This document shows positions 57,601 through 64,000 of a DNA stretch of 64,000 nt, piece after piece (within the stretch, counting starts at the first letter, position 1; each line of letters opens with the position of its first letter). The position numbers were made by a program, and so were the translations under genes. Under the pieces are notes generated by a model, which worked only from the letters and a program-made list of their open reading frames with translations, made no database searches and had not been told where the DNA came from. Source of the stretch: an uncultured Flavobacteriales bacterium. Its GTDB lineage: Bacteria > Bacteroidota > Bacteroidia > Flavobacteriales > Crocinitomicaceae. The stretch is taken from contig CAMLFH010000016.1 in the NCBI GenBank assembly GCA_946479285.1, forward strand, positions 23,089 to 87,088, in the 5' to 3' direction.

Positions 57601-57817
57601 CGACTTACTGATCATGTTCTCGGATGGTTACGGTGATCAGTTCGGGGAAGCAATTCCGAAGAAATTCTCTACAAAAAGAGTCAAGAAAATGTGCGAACAG
57701 ATGACCGATCTTCCAGCTGATCACAGAAACAAATTAATAGAGAAAACATTCTTCTCCTGGAAAGGCGATGCAGAACAAATCGATGATGTGTTATTTATCA
57801 CAGTGAAGATCGATTAG
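54641..57817 (+). CDS. Two-component-like sensor with propeller, Y_Y_Y domain and SpoIIE-type PP2C phosphatase
   Basis: This 1058-aa protein has a signal peptide (MLQRISLLLLLVFGIS). About 12 'reg_prop' repeats span residues 25-630 (NGLAQNYVYSITQNENGLLL, NNTNIRAVTTVENNVVWLG), forming periplasmic propellers. A Y_Y_Y domain (about 665-735: YKYRLIGLDDTWRSTSNDF) precedes a transmembrane helix (WWFYLLLAVCLFLAVWLVM), a coiled coil (about 770-815) and a cytoplasmic SpoIIE/RsbU-like phosphatase (QPRDIVSGDFYWF, MVDCTGHGIPGAFMSLIG, DGMDMILCRFD, LIMFSDGYGDQFGE). Metal-binding Asp residues are present (SGDFY, VDCTGHG, FSDG). Such proteins dephosphorylate anti-sigma-antagonist proteins or other targets in response to an extracellular ligand. 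It is the last gene of the operon. Confidence 0.9.
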   Translation: MLQRISLLLLLVFGISQSSNSQLYNIKSYTDDNGLAQNYVYSITQNENGLLLIGTGDGFNVFDGDKFKTFRVKNGLTEDFVTAHITFDQKTIIGHFQGGITIYENNRFKKIKKEELENVKINGFLLDKKKDVIVYTQGKGLFKLDKKNQLIPYPNPLANGINQVEYDHANDYLIATNDGLVVMNYDDPKNPRELESPEELKYKTVSRIVRGNKLRNLFWVAVEGEGVYGIIRKGRAYKIVSFIGLEKLGVTECKMTTMICDRENNLWLGFLGEGIRRVSFTGSDKNSSFIKKIDAANGIDNVNIQQIFEDNEGNMWFGTFGGGLYLKTIQPFVYYNEKNGLNNTNIRAVTTVENNVVWLGSEKGLCSYNLVDNTITVFNKSNGFINDEVTCLRKGYNGVLWIGTKNNGTFTYDLSTRKFRHFSKEKGLRLNCINSIDQTAYGVVYIGTTDGLYIFNTKTNETKWLTTLEGLMHNNVRDLFVDSQNRLWIGSPGTPPYYYKNGKVNPFKDIEGLKNYKIVSYAEDRSGAIWIASEGDGVFRFKDGKFRNFTIADNLKSNYIYGILFDGSETVWLTHKDGMSKLNTSTFKAAIVDKGRGNLKFRENNVNSFYRENNTLFFGTTAGLIVYSNPVNGSGQLALTSICDITFDGKSFFGNEPVSLKYKRYNVTVRYKGIAFSDQKSVEYKYRLIGLDDTWRSTSNDFVDFPKLDDGTYTFELLASNPQGTWTKTPVRITFEIRSPYWKQWWFYLLLAVCLFLAVWLVMRARINALSEAKLKLEKIVDLKTKELQEEKNVIEQIKDELEDKNKNITDSINYALRIQKAILPDEQIIKNNFPDSTIFYQPRDIVSGDFYWFVENENYLYYAMVDCTGHGIPGAFMSLIGSTLLNEIVSIYKLETPAEILFQLHKMIIKTLKQDLNPNSRDGMDMILCRFDKKSSQVLFSSAGRPLFHVSDGKLETYRGLSFSIGGSYDYMDKNFVNQEITTKKGDLLIMFSDGYGDQFGEAIPKKFSTKRVKKMCEQMTDLPADHRNKLIEKTFFSWKGDAEQIDDVLFITVKID

Positions 57818-57895
57818 TTCAAATGTTCAAATGTTTCAGCCGAGGCTGATTCAAATGTTCAAATTGAACCGATTAAACCCTTTGAACCTTCGAAG
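57817..57895. repeat. Intergenic TTCAAATG repeats with a CAGCC/GGCTG hairpin
   Basis: Four TTCAAATG-type units flank a short palindrome, CAGCC-GA-GGCTG (57837-57848), followed by TTGAACC and CTTTGAACC. The pattern resembles the repeat at 30496-30571 in the heme operon. Its function is unknown. Confidence 0.55.
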
Positions 57896-58003
57896 CTCAC
57901 AACGCTTATGCTGATCGCGTGTCGCCATTAGCTTTAGCGATGGCACAAGCTTCAGCGAAGGCACAGAGCGAAGAAGATTTGAACTATATTTAAACCTGAT
58001 TTC
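57896..58003. repeat. Intergenic hairpin-rich segment upstream of htpG
   Basis: GCCATTAGCTTTAGCGATGGC (57924-57944) contains a nested hairpin (GCCAT/ATGGC with inner GC/GC), followed by AAGCTTCAGCGAAGGC and GCACAGAGCGAAGAAG, which look like decayed copies of the same unit. No T tract for a clear terminator. No gene seen. Confidence 0.4.
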
Positions 58004-58004
58004 C

Positions 58005-58044
58005 TGCCACTTTGTCATAGATCACTCCTTGGCACAAACCTTGA
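58005..58044 (+). promoter_or_regulatory. Candidate sigma-54-type promoter of htpG
   Basis: TGGCAC (58030-58035), five bases and TTGA (58041-58044) match the -24/-12 sigma-54 consensus TGGCACnnnnnTTGC in all but the last base. A TGCCACTTTGTCA segment at 58005-58017 could be an activator site. The ATG is at 58072. Confidence 0.5.
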
Positions 58045-58071
58045 CAATACTTCCTCAAATTTCAAATAAGT

Positions 58072-59961
58072 ATGAAAACAGGACAAATACACGTTTCAAC
58101 GGAAAATATCTTTCCAATTATTAAAAAATTCTTGTATTCCGACCATGAGATTTTCTTACGTGAGTTGGTTTCCAATGCAGTAGATGCAAGTCAGAAATTG
58201 AAGGTACTTGCTTCAACCGGTGAGTATAAAGGAGAACTGGGTGATTTGAAAGTAGAAGTGCTTTTGGATAAAGATGCGAAAACGCTCACAATTCGTGACA
58301 ACGGAATTGGTATGACAGCCGATGAGATCGATAAATACATCAACCAGATTGCTTTTTCCGGTGCGGAAGAGTTTGTAAAACAATACGAAGGAAAAGAAGG
58401 TGCTGAAAGCATTATCGGTCACTTTGGTTTAGGATTCTATTCGGCATTCATGGTGGCAGAAAAAGTGCAGATCCGCACATTGTCTCGCCACGAAGGTTCG
58501 CAGGCAGTTCAATGGGAAAGTAACGGTTCGCCTGAATATACACTGACAGAAATTGAAAAAGAGTCGCGCGGAACGGATATCGTATTGTTCATCAATGAAG
58601 AATCCATCGAATTTTTAGAAAAAGCGCGCATTCAGGGAATTTTGGATAAATACTGTAAATTCCTGCCAATCCCGGTTTTCTTCGGAACGAAAGTAGAATA
58701 TATCGATTCTCCGGAAGGTGAAAAAGACGAAGACGGAAAGGTAAAACGCGTTTCTTTAGACATTCCGAATCAGGTGAATAATCCGAAACCGGCATGGACT
58801 TCAGCGCCGGTGGATTTGAAAGACGAAGATTACAACTCTTTCTACCGAGAATTGTACCCAATGTCTTTTGAAGATCCTTTGTTCCACATTCATTTGAACG
58901 TAGATTATCCGTTCAACCTGACAGGAATCCTTTACTTCCCGAAGATCAAAGAAAACGTGGAAGTGCAGCGAAATAAGATCAATTTGTACTCCAACCAGGT
59001 ATTTATCACCGATTCGGTGGCGGAAATTGTTCCCGAGTTCCTGACCTTGCTTCACGGAGTGATCGATTCTCCGGATATTCCTTTGAATGTTTCCCGTTCT
59101 TACTTACAGAGTGATGGAAATGTGAAGAAAATCTCTGCACACATCACGAAAAAAGTAGCAGATAAACTGGCAGAAATGTTCAAAAAAGACCGTGCTGATT
59201 TTGAAGCGAAATGGGACGATTTGAAGATTTTTGTGGAGTACGGAATGCTTTCTGATGAGAAATTTGCAGAAAAAGCAAAAAGCTTTGCCCTGATCAAAAA
59301 TGCGGATGGAAAGTATTTCACCATCGAAGAATTCAAAGAGCAGATCGCACCGCTTCAAACGAATAAAGACGGAAAGGTCATTGCATTGTACACCCACAGT
59401 GTGGATGAGCATTTTTCCTTCGTGAAACAGGCAAAAGACCGCAGTTTCCAGGTTGCAGTTATCGACGGACCGTTAGCTTCGCATTGGATTTCATTAATTG
59501 AGCAGACATTTGAGAATTTCAGTTTTGCACGTGTCGATGCGGATGCTTTGGATCAATTGATCCAAAAAGAAGGCGAATTGCCTGCTAAATTGAGTGAGGA
59601 GCAGCAAACGAGTTTGAAGCCTTTGTTCGAATCTGCTGTGGATAGTCAGAAATTCAAAGTGGAATTCAAGTCCATGAGTGAATCAGATGCGCCGATCATT
59701 GTAACACAACCGGAGTTTATCCGAAGAATGATGGAACAGCAGCGAAACGGCGGCGGTGGTTTCTTCGGAGCTTTCCCTGAAACATACAACCTGGTAATAA
59801 ATGCCAATCACCAAAAAGTGGAGGCACTTTTGAATCTGTCTGACGATTCGGAAAAAACAACCAAAGTAAAACAACTGACAGATCTTGCCCTTCTCGCACA
59901 GGGAATGCTGAAAGGAGAAGAATTGAATAAATTTATTGAGAGAAGTATCTCATTTGTATAA
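58072..59961 (+). CDS. htpG: Hsp90-family chaperone HtpG
   Basis: This 629-aa cytosolic chaperone has the GHKL ATPase N-terminus: IFLRELVSNAVDASQKL (with the Asn that binds Mg-ATP), IRDNGIGMTADEIDKYI, and a GHFGLGFYSAFMVAEKV lid/glycine loop. The middle domain includes YRELYPMSFEDPLF, NLYSNQVFITD, LTLLHGVIDSPDIPLNVSRS and YLQSDGNVKKI. Length matches bacterial HtpG (about 624-630). The C-terminal dimerisation region is shorter and more variable, as usual. It assists folding and stress survival. The gene is monocistronic, between a sigma-54-like promoter and a strong terminator. The TerB/DnaJ gene that follows may belong to the same protein-quality-control theme. Confidence 0.95.
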   Translation: MKTGQIHVSTENIFPIIKKFLYSDHEIFLRELVSNAVDASQKLKVLASTGEYKGELGDLKVEVLLDKDAKTLTIRDNGIGMTADEIDKYINQIAFSGAEEFVKQYEGKEGAESIIGHFGLGFYSAFMVAEKVQIRTLSRHEGSQAVQWESNGSPEYTLTEIEKESRGTDIVLFINEESIEFLEKARIQGILDKYCKFLPIPVFFGTKVEYIDSPEGEKDEDGKVKRVSLDIPNQVNNPKPAWTSAPVDLKDEDYNSFYRELYPMSFEDPLFHIHLNVDYPFNLTGILYFPKIKENVEVQRNKINLYSNQVFITDSVAEIVPEFLTLLHGVIDSPDIPLNVSRSYLQSDGNVKKISAHITKKVADKLAEMFKKDRADFEAKWDDLKIFVEYGMLSDEKFAEKAKSFALIKNADGKYFTIEEFKEQIAPLQTNKDGKVIALYTHSVDEHFSFVKQAKDRSFQVAVIDGPLASHWISLIEQTFENFSFARVDADALDQLIQKEGELPAKLSEEQQTSLKPLFESAVDSQKFKVEFKSMSESDAPIIVTQPEFIRRMMEQQRNGGGGFFGAFPETYNLVINANHQKVEALLNLSDDSEKTTKVKQLTDLALLAQGMLKGEELNKFIERSISFV

Positions 59962-59966
59962 CAAAT

Positions 59967-60010
59967 AATCCCCGCCCTGATCACCTGGTTTAAGGCGGGG
60001 ATTTTATTTT
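59967..60010 (+). terminator. Rho-independent terminator after htpG
   Basis: AATCCCCGCC (59967-59976) and GGCGGGGATT (59994-60003) form a perfect 10-bp stem followed by TTATTTTTG. Confidence 0.92.
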
Positions 60011-60016
60011 TGGAGC

Positions 60017-60799
60017 GTGTATAGTATCATTTTTGCAATTGTAGCATTTGCTGTTTCAGGAGGCCGGTTCATTCCTGCAATCATTGGGTTTTTTATCGGT
60101 GGAATTGTCGATCAGGCAGTTCGCAGGAGAAAGAATCCCCAAGCACAGGGCGGGGCGGGAGGTTCCCGTAAGTCATTCCAGGATATTTTCGAATACTATA
60201 CCCAGCAAACGCAAACGCAGCGTTATGATTTCCCGACACAGCTTTTGGCACTTTCTGCTTATATGATGAAAAGCGACGGAAAGGTGCTGAAATCGGAATT
60301 GGATTTCGTGAAAGCCTTCCTTGCTCAGCAGTTCGGAAATCAATTCAATACTTCGCATCTGCAGACACTGAAGCATTTTTTGGATGCTCCGTCCATTCCT
60401 ATCGATCAGATTTGCTCGGATATCCGCATGCGTGCCCAGGTAGAGATACGAATTCAATTACTCCATTATTTATTCGGGATCGCACAATCCGACGGGCAGG
60501 TTTCAGACCAGGAAATCAAAACGCTGCAATACATTGCAAACCTGCTGCAGGTTCCGCCAATGGATTTTAGATCGGTGAAGGGAATGTTCAAACAAAACCT
60601 GAATGCGGATTACGAAATTCTGGGCATTGAAGAATCAGCTTCCGATGAAGAAGTGAAGAAAGCTTATCGCCAGATGGCAGTGCGCTATCACCCCGATAAA
60701 GTAGCTTCTTTGGGAGAAGAATATCAGAAAGGTGCAAAGGAGAAATTCCAGCGTATCCAGGAAGCGTATGACAATATTAAGAAGGCAAGAGGTATTTGA
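60017..60799 (+). CDS. TerB/DjlA-like membrane protein with C-terminal J-domain
   Basis: This 260-aa product begins (GTG at 60017) with a hydrophobic segment, MYSIIFAIVAFAVSGG plus IPAIIGFFIGGIVDQAV, like the glycine-zipper membrane anchor of DjlA. A TerB-like domain (about 70-175: LLALSAYMMKSDGKVLKSEL, YLFGIAQSDGQVSDQEI) follows, then a J-domain (about 195-258: DYEILGIEESASDEEVKKAY, the HPD motif in RYHPDKV, and EKFQRIQEAYDNIKKA). DjlA stimulates DnaK and modulates envelope stress signalling. The start is uncertain: a TATTTTTG box (60005-60012) overlaps the region just before GTG, so the mRNA may be nearly leaderless. The anchor argues for keeping GTG. Confidence 0.82.
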   Translation: MYSIIFAIVAFAVSGGRFIPAIIGFFIGGIVDQAVRRRKNPQAQGGAGGSRKSFQDIFEYYTQQTQTQRYDFPTQLLALSAYMMKSDGKVLKSELDFVKAFLAQQFGNQFNTSHLQTLKHFLDAPSIPIDQICSDIRMRAQVEIRIQLLHYLFGIAQSDGQVSDQEIKTLQYIANLLQVPPMDFRSVKGMFKQNLNADYEILGIEESASDEEVKKAYRQMAVRYHPDKVASLGEEYQKGAKEKFQRIQEAYDNIKKARGI

Positions 60800-60938
60800 A
60801 TCAAATAATCCAACTATAACGTTGTAGTTTTCCTGAATTTAGCGATATATTAATTGCAGATTAAAAAAAACAAAAACCAACGCCACCATGTGATATTATT
60901 TACGTCTATTTGCATATAGCGTTAAATAATTCAGGCCC

Positions 60939-63900
60939 ATGCCGACAATAAACTACTCCGGAAACCGATTGCTTTTCCTTTTCATTTTTTTAATGGGAAT
61001 TAATTCTTTATTTGGGCAGGACAAGCTTGCTCAGAATGGCATGAGCCCAGGAACAAAAAATCTGACAACTTTTCGGGTTTCCCAAACGAAGAATTTGGAA
61101 AGCTGGAAAAAATTAAACAATCCCAAATACTACTCACATCCCGAATTTGGAAAACTCCCCGATAATGCTCCATGTGATAGCTGCGTGGAAATTCTGGAAA
61201 AACGCACCATTGATGAACGTTACTTTGTAAATACATTCGAAAATTCGAAATTCTATACCCAAAAAGCATTGGGAGATCTTCATCAATTGGTAAATGGAGA
61301 ATGGATTACTATTGAGCACGAATTGCATTCGGTTTCTGCCAGCAGGTATGAATCCGGGTATTTATTGGACCAGGCAGCTATTGATTTTTCCAGTGCGCGA
61401 ACCGAATTGAAGACAGCCAACGGAACACTTCGTTTTAATAATTGGAAATTAATTATTATTCAAAATGGAGTGGAGATCAGCCAATTCACTCCGGATTGGT
61501 CGGATTACACCGTTGGTTCTGATGGAGCACTCATTCACAATGTGTTTCCTGGAATTGATGCGGAAATGGTTGTTCTCAGAGGAGCCATTAAAACCAGTTT
61601 CATCATTAAGAGGAATGACCTCGGTACTTTTGATAACTTGATTTTTCGGGAAGAATTGGATGGGGTTTCTGATATCCACGCACAATTTGCTGATGGAGAA
61701 TATTCCCGGGGGATTGGAAATTTGAAAATCATGTCAGGGTCATCAGAATTGGCAAGAATGGACGAAGCAAAATTATTTGCAAAAGACGGACCTAAAAACC
61801 TTGCTCGCTCGGGAGAATACGAAATTCATTCAAACAAGATTGATTTGATTGTGGAATATGATTGGATCAATGCGAATATTAGCTCTTATCAGCTTGTCGT
61901 TGATCCTCTGGTGACCGGAACAGCCACTTTGGCCCAGGCTTCTATCACAGGTTCCAGGTATAATAACAGTTGCAATTTCACCAATTCGTGTGATTATAAC
62001 CTGGCAGTTTCAACACCGGCCAATGCAACAATCACAGATGTCAATTTCTCCTTTACTTATTCAGCGAACGGGTCTACTTGCTGGCTTCAGGATGGTGCGA
62101 CCAGAATTGGGTTAGGAGCTTGTAACAGTCCTTCTGCAACAGGATTTTATTGGTTTTGCAATGGTATTGGCGGTGGAACATGTGCTGCAACCAATCAAAC
62201 AATATTTACAGATATTGCATCTTGTTTACCTGCACCAACCTGTGCTCCTCAGAATGTAACATTTGTATTGAAATTCTATCGTTCCTGCTGGGGTGCAACA
62301 GGCTGTTCAAATACATGTATCGGAGCAGCTTCTCCATGGGTGATGAATGTGGTCGGAAAAACGCTGGAATATACAACTCCTGCAAACCCCATCACGCTTT
62401 CTGCAACAACTGTTTGCCAGGGTGGTTCAATTACAGCATCTACTTCCGGAACAGGAGGTGTTCCTGCTTATACTTACAATTGGAGTTTTAGTCCCACAGG
62501 CACACCAAGTGTAGGAACAGGAGCGAGTACAGGTATCGCTTTCCCAACCTCCGGAACAGTGACACTTTATTCCATTGTAACTGATGCTTGTGGTAACCAG
62601 GTAACAAACAGCAGAACGGTTACAGTTACCGCGGGAACACCGCCAACTATTACGGCTGGTGGCCCGACCACTTTTTGTGCGGGTGGTTCTGTTACTTTAA
62701 CTTCCTCATCTGCAACAGGAAATACCTGGTCAACCGGAGCAACCACTCAATCTATTACCGTTACTGCTTCCGGATCTTATACCGTAACAGTTTTAAGCGG
62801 ATCTTGTTCAGCTACCTCTGCAGCAATGGTAGTTACTGTAAATCCTACCCCTGCTGCACCAACAATAACACCTAGCGGGCCTGTTACATTTTGCTCAGGC
62901 GGTTCGGTTACTTTGACATCCTCATCCACAACCGGAAATCTTTGGTCCAATGGAGCAACAACGCAATCACTTGGTATTTCTAATAGTGGGACTTTTTCCT
63001 TAACGGTTTCGGCAAGCGGCTGTACTTCTGCATCAACTTCCATTACTGTTACGGTTAATCCACTGCCGCCAGTGCCAACAATTACAGCAGGTGGTCCAAC
63101 TACATTTTGTGCTGGAAATGCAGTTACGCTTACTTCCTCATCGGCAACCGGGAACACCTGGTCAACTGCCGAAACAACTCAGTCGATTACCGTTACAACA
63201 AGCGGTTCTTATACAGTTACAGTTTCAAACGGAGCTTGTTCTTCCACATCGTCAGCAACAACCGTGACTGTAAATCCGCTTCCGGCTGTGCCAACTATCA
63301 CAGCTGGCGGACCAACCACTTTTTGTACCGGCGGTTCCGTTACTTTAACTTCGTCATCTGCAACCGGAAATACCTGGTCAAACGGAGCTACAACACAATC
63401 GATTACTGTTTCAACTGCGGGTTCTTACGTAGTAACTGTTTCGAACGGTCCATGCTCTATCATGTCGAATCCGGTTACAGTTACAGTAAATCCACTTCCT
63501 GCTGTGCCAACTATTACAGCTGGCGGGCCGACTACTTTTTGTGCTGGTGGTTCTGTTACTTTAACCTCTTCGTCAGCAACGGGAAATACCTGGTCAAACG
63601 GTGCTGCTACGCAATCAATTACTGTAACCACAAGTGGTTCTTACACGGTAACTGTTTCAAATGGAGCTTGTTCTTCCACATCGTCAGCAACAACCGTGAC
63701 TGTAAATCCGCTTCCGGCTGTGCCAACTATCACAGCTGGCGGACCAACCACTTTTTGTACCGGCGGTTCCGTTACTTTAACTTCGTCATCTGCAACCGGA
63801 AATACCTGGTCAAACGGAGCTACAACACAATCGATTACAGTTAGCGTAAGTGGTTCATATACTGTAACGGTCTCGAACGGATCGTGTACGTCAGTATCTG

Positions 63901-64000
63901 CTGCCACAACGGTTATCGTCAATCCGCTTCCTGCGGTGCCAACCATTACAGCTGGCGGGCCGACTACTTTTTGTGCGGGAGGTTCCGTTACTTTGACTTC
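60939..64000 (+). CDS. Giant secreted protein with Ig-like repeats; 3' end outside window
   Basis: I read the frame by eye from ATG at 60939 to the window edge: at least 1020 codons without a stop. The N-terminus is a signal peptide (MPTINYSGNRLLFLFIFLMG, ending NSLFGQ). Residues about 30-330 form a unique domain containing PCDSCVEILEKRTIDERY, GEWITIEHELHSVS, NVFPGIDAEMVVLRG and YEIHSNKIDLIVEYDW, closing in SYQLVVDPLV. A cysteine-rich module (about 330-470: SCNFTNSCDYNLAVSTPAN, RSCWGATGCSNTCIGAASP) and an Ig-like unit (TTVCQGGSITASTSG) follow. From 62638 there are tandem repeats of about 72 aa, [20 protein letters not shown] then [13 protein letters not shown], the same family as in the protease at window start. 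A T9SS sorting domain is expected beyond the window. Many minus-strand frames here are artefacts of the repeats. Confidence 0.85.
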   Translation, partial: MPTINYSGNRLLFLFIFLMGINSLFGQDKLAQNGMSPGTKNLTTFRVSQTKNLESWKKLNNPKYYSHPEFGKLPDNAPCDSCVEILEKRTIDERYFVNTFENSKFYTQKALGDLHQLVNGEWITIEHELHSVSASRYESGYLLDQAAIDFSSARTELKTANGTLRFNNWKLIIIQNGVEISQFTPDWSDYTVGSDGALIHNVFPGIDAEMVVLRGAIKTSFIIKRNDLGTFDNLIFREELDGVSDIHAQFADGEYSRGIGNLKIMSGSSELARMDEAKLFAKDGPKNLARSGEYEIHSNKIDLIVEYDWINANISSYQLVVDPLVTGTATLAQASITGSRYNNSCNFTNSCDYNLAVSTPANATITDVNFSFTYSANGSTCWLQDGATRIGLGACNSPSATGFYWFCNGIGGGTCAATNQTIFTDIASCLPAPTCAPQNVTFVLKFYRSCWGATGCSNTCIGAASPWVMNVVGKTLEYTTPANPITLSATTVCQGGSITASTSGTGGVPAYTYNWSFSPTGTPSVGTGASTGIAFPTSGTVTLYSIVTDACGNQVTNSRTVTVTAGTPPTITAGGPTTFCAGGSVTLTSSSATGNTWSTGATTQSITVTASGSYTVTVLSGSCSATSAAMVVTVNPTPAAPTITPSGPVTFCSGGSVTLTSSSTTGNLWSNGATTQSLGISNSGTFSLTVSASGCTSASTSITVTVNPLPPVPTITAGGPTTFCAGNAVTLTSSSATGNTWSTAETTQSITVTTSGSYTVTVSNGACSSTSSATTVTVNPLPAVPTITAGGPTTFCTGGSVTLTSSSATGNTWSNGATTQSITVSTAGSYVVTVSNGPCSIMSNPVTVTVNPLPAVPTITAGGPTTFCAGGSVTLTSSSATGNTWSNGAATQSITVTTSGSYTVTVSNGACSSTSSATTVTVNPLPAVPTITAGGPTTFCTGGSVTLTSSSATGNTWSNGATTQSITVSVSGSYTVTVSNGSCTSVSAATTVIVNPLPAVPTITAGGPTTFCAGGSVTLT
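62638..64000 (+). repeat. Tandem Ig-like repeats, with an exact 176-bp duplication
   Basis: Units of about 216 bp repeat from 62638 to the window end. 63231-63406 and 63663-63838 are identical over 176 bp, 432 bp (two units) apart, marking a recent two-unit duplication. Reading continues past the window edge, so the total number is unknown. Confidence 0.9.

Noticed and set aside
62777..63157. Long minus-strand open frame inside the Ig-repeat region, with others at 63425-63631 and 63641-63946
   Set aside because: These are antisense shadows of the plus-strand Ig repeats: Val/Pro/Thr-rich, no start signals, and they follow the repeat period.
62150..63844. Plus-strand frames at 62150-62491, 62675-62875 and 63107-63844
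   Set aside because: They are in a different frame from the signal-bearing reading frame starting at 60939; their Cys/Asn/Tyr-rich translations are frame-shifted versions of the Ig repeats.

Overview
The window looks like Bacteroidota chromosome, most likely Flavobacteriales and perhaps close to Fluviicola/Crocinitomicaceae (the lineage is inference). Support comes from several type IX secretion (T9SS) type A and type B sorting domains, a PorP/SprF protein, TonB-dependent heme uptake, promoter-like TAnnTTTG boxes with few Shine-Dalgarno sites, and very large secreted repeat proteins. I see no rRNA, tRNA, CRISPR array, transposase or phage gene.

Layout. 1-5979: 3' part of a secreted M43 metalloprotease with PKD and tandem Ig-like repeats. 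6083-9733: an ACMSD-like amidohydrolase and a membrane protein ending in an alpha/beta-hydrolase-like domain. 10031-26809: a four-gene run of a small secreted protein, a DNRLRE protein, a 2129-aa SpvB/TcB-like protein and a 2712-aa DUF6443/RHS protein. The RHS protein has a variable tip that is itself alpha/beta-hydrolase-like and resembles the C-terminus of the 7130-9733 product. A lipoprotein gene converges on it (26856-27425). 27573-36715: a LuxR-type regulator, then a complete heme-acquisition operon (HmuY-like T9SS protein, HmuT, HmuU, HmuV, HemS, HmuR-like receptor, HmuY-like lipoprotein). 36862-40289: hisS, hutH and a small membrane protein. 40592-42787: a second M43 protease. 42963-44585: an ABC-F ATPase. 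44635-46034: divergent ArsR-like regulator and FkbM methyltransferase genes around a dense array of ATGATATCAT-type palindromes. 46356-57817: a five-gene run of a SprB-like HYR-repeat adhesin, PorP/SprF, an OmpA-family protein, an unknown secreted protein and a propeller sensor with a PP2C phosphatase output. 58072-60799: htpG behind a sigma-54-like promoter, then a TerB/DnaJ membrane protein. 60939-64000: 5' part of another giant Ig-repeat secreted protein that runs off the window.

Three systems stand out. (1) The SpvB/RHS locus has the architecture of a Tc-toxin-like B/C cocoon whose released cargo would be a lipase-like domain; a homologous domain sits on a membrane-anchored protein just upstream, and a lipoprotein that could be an immunity factor lies just downstream. 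(2) The heme operon carries two HmuY-like binders, one apparently exported by T9SS and one lipid-anchored. (3) The ArsR/FkbM intergenic region is packed with overlapping palindromes that look like a regulator-specific operator array. Functions assigned from family resemblance are stated as such; no search or computation was run.
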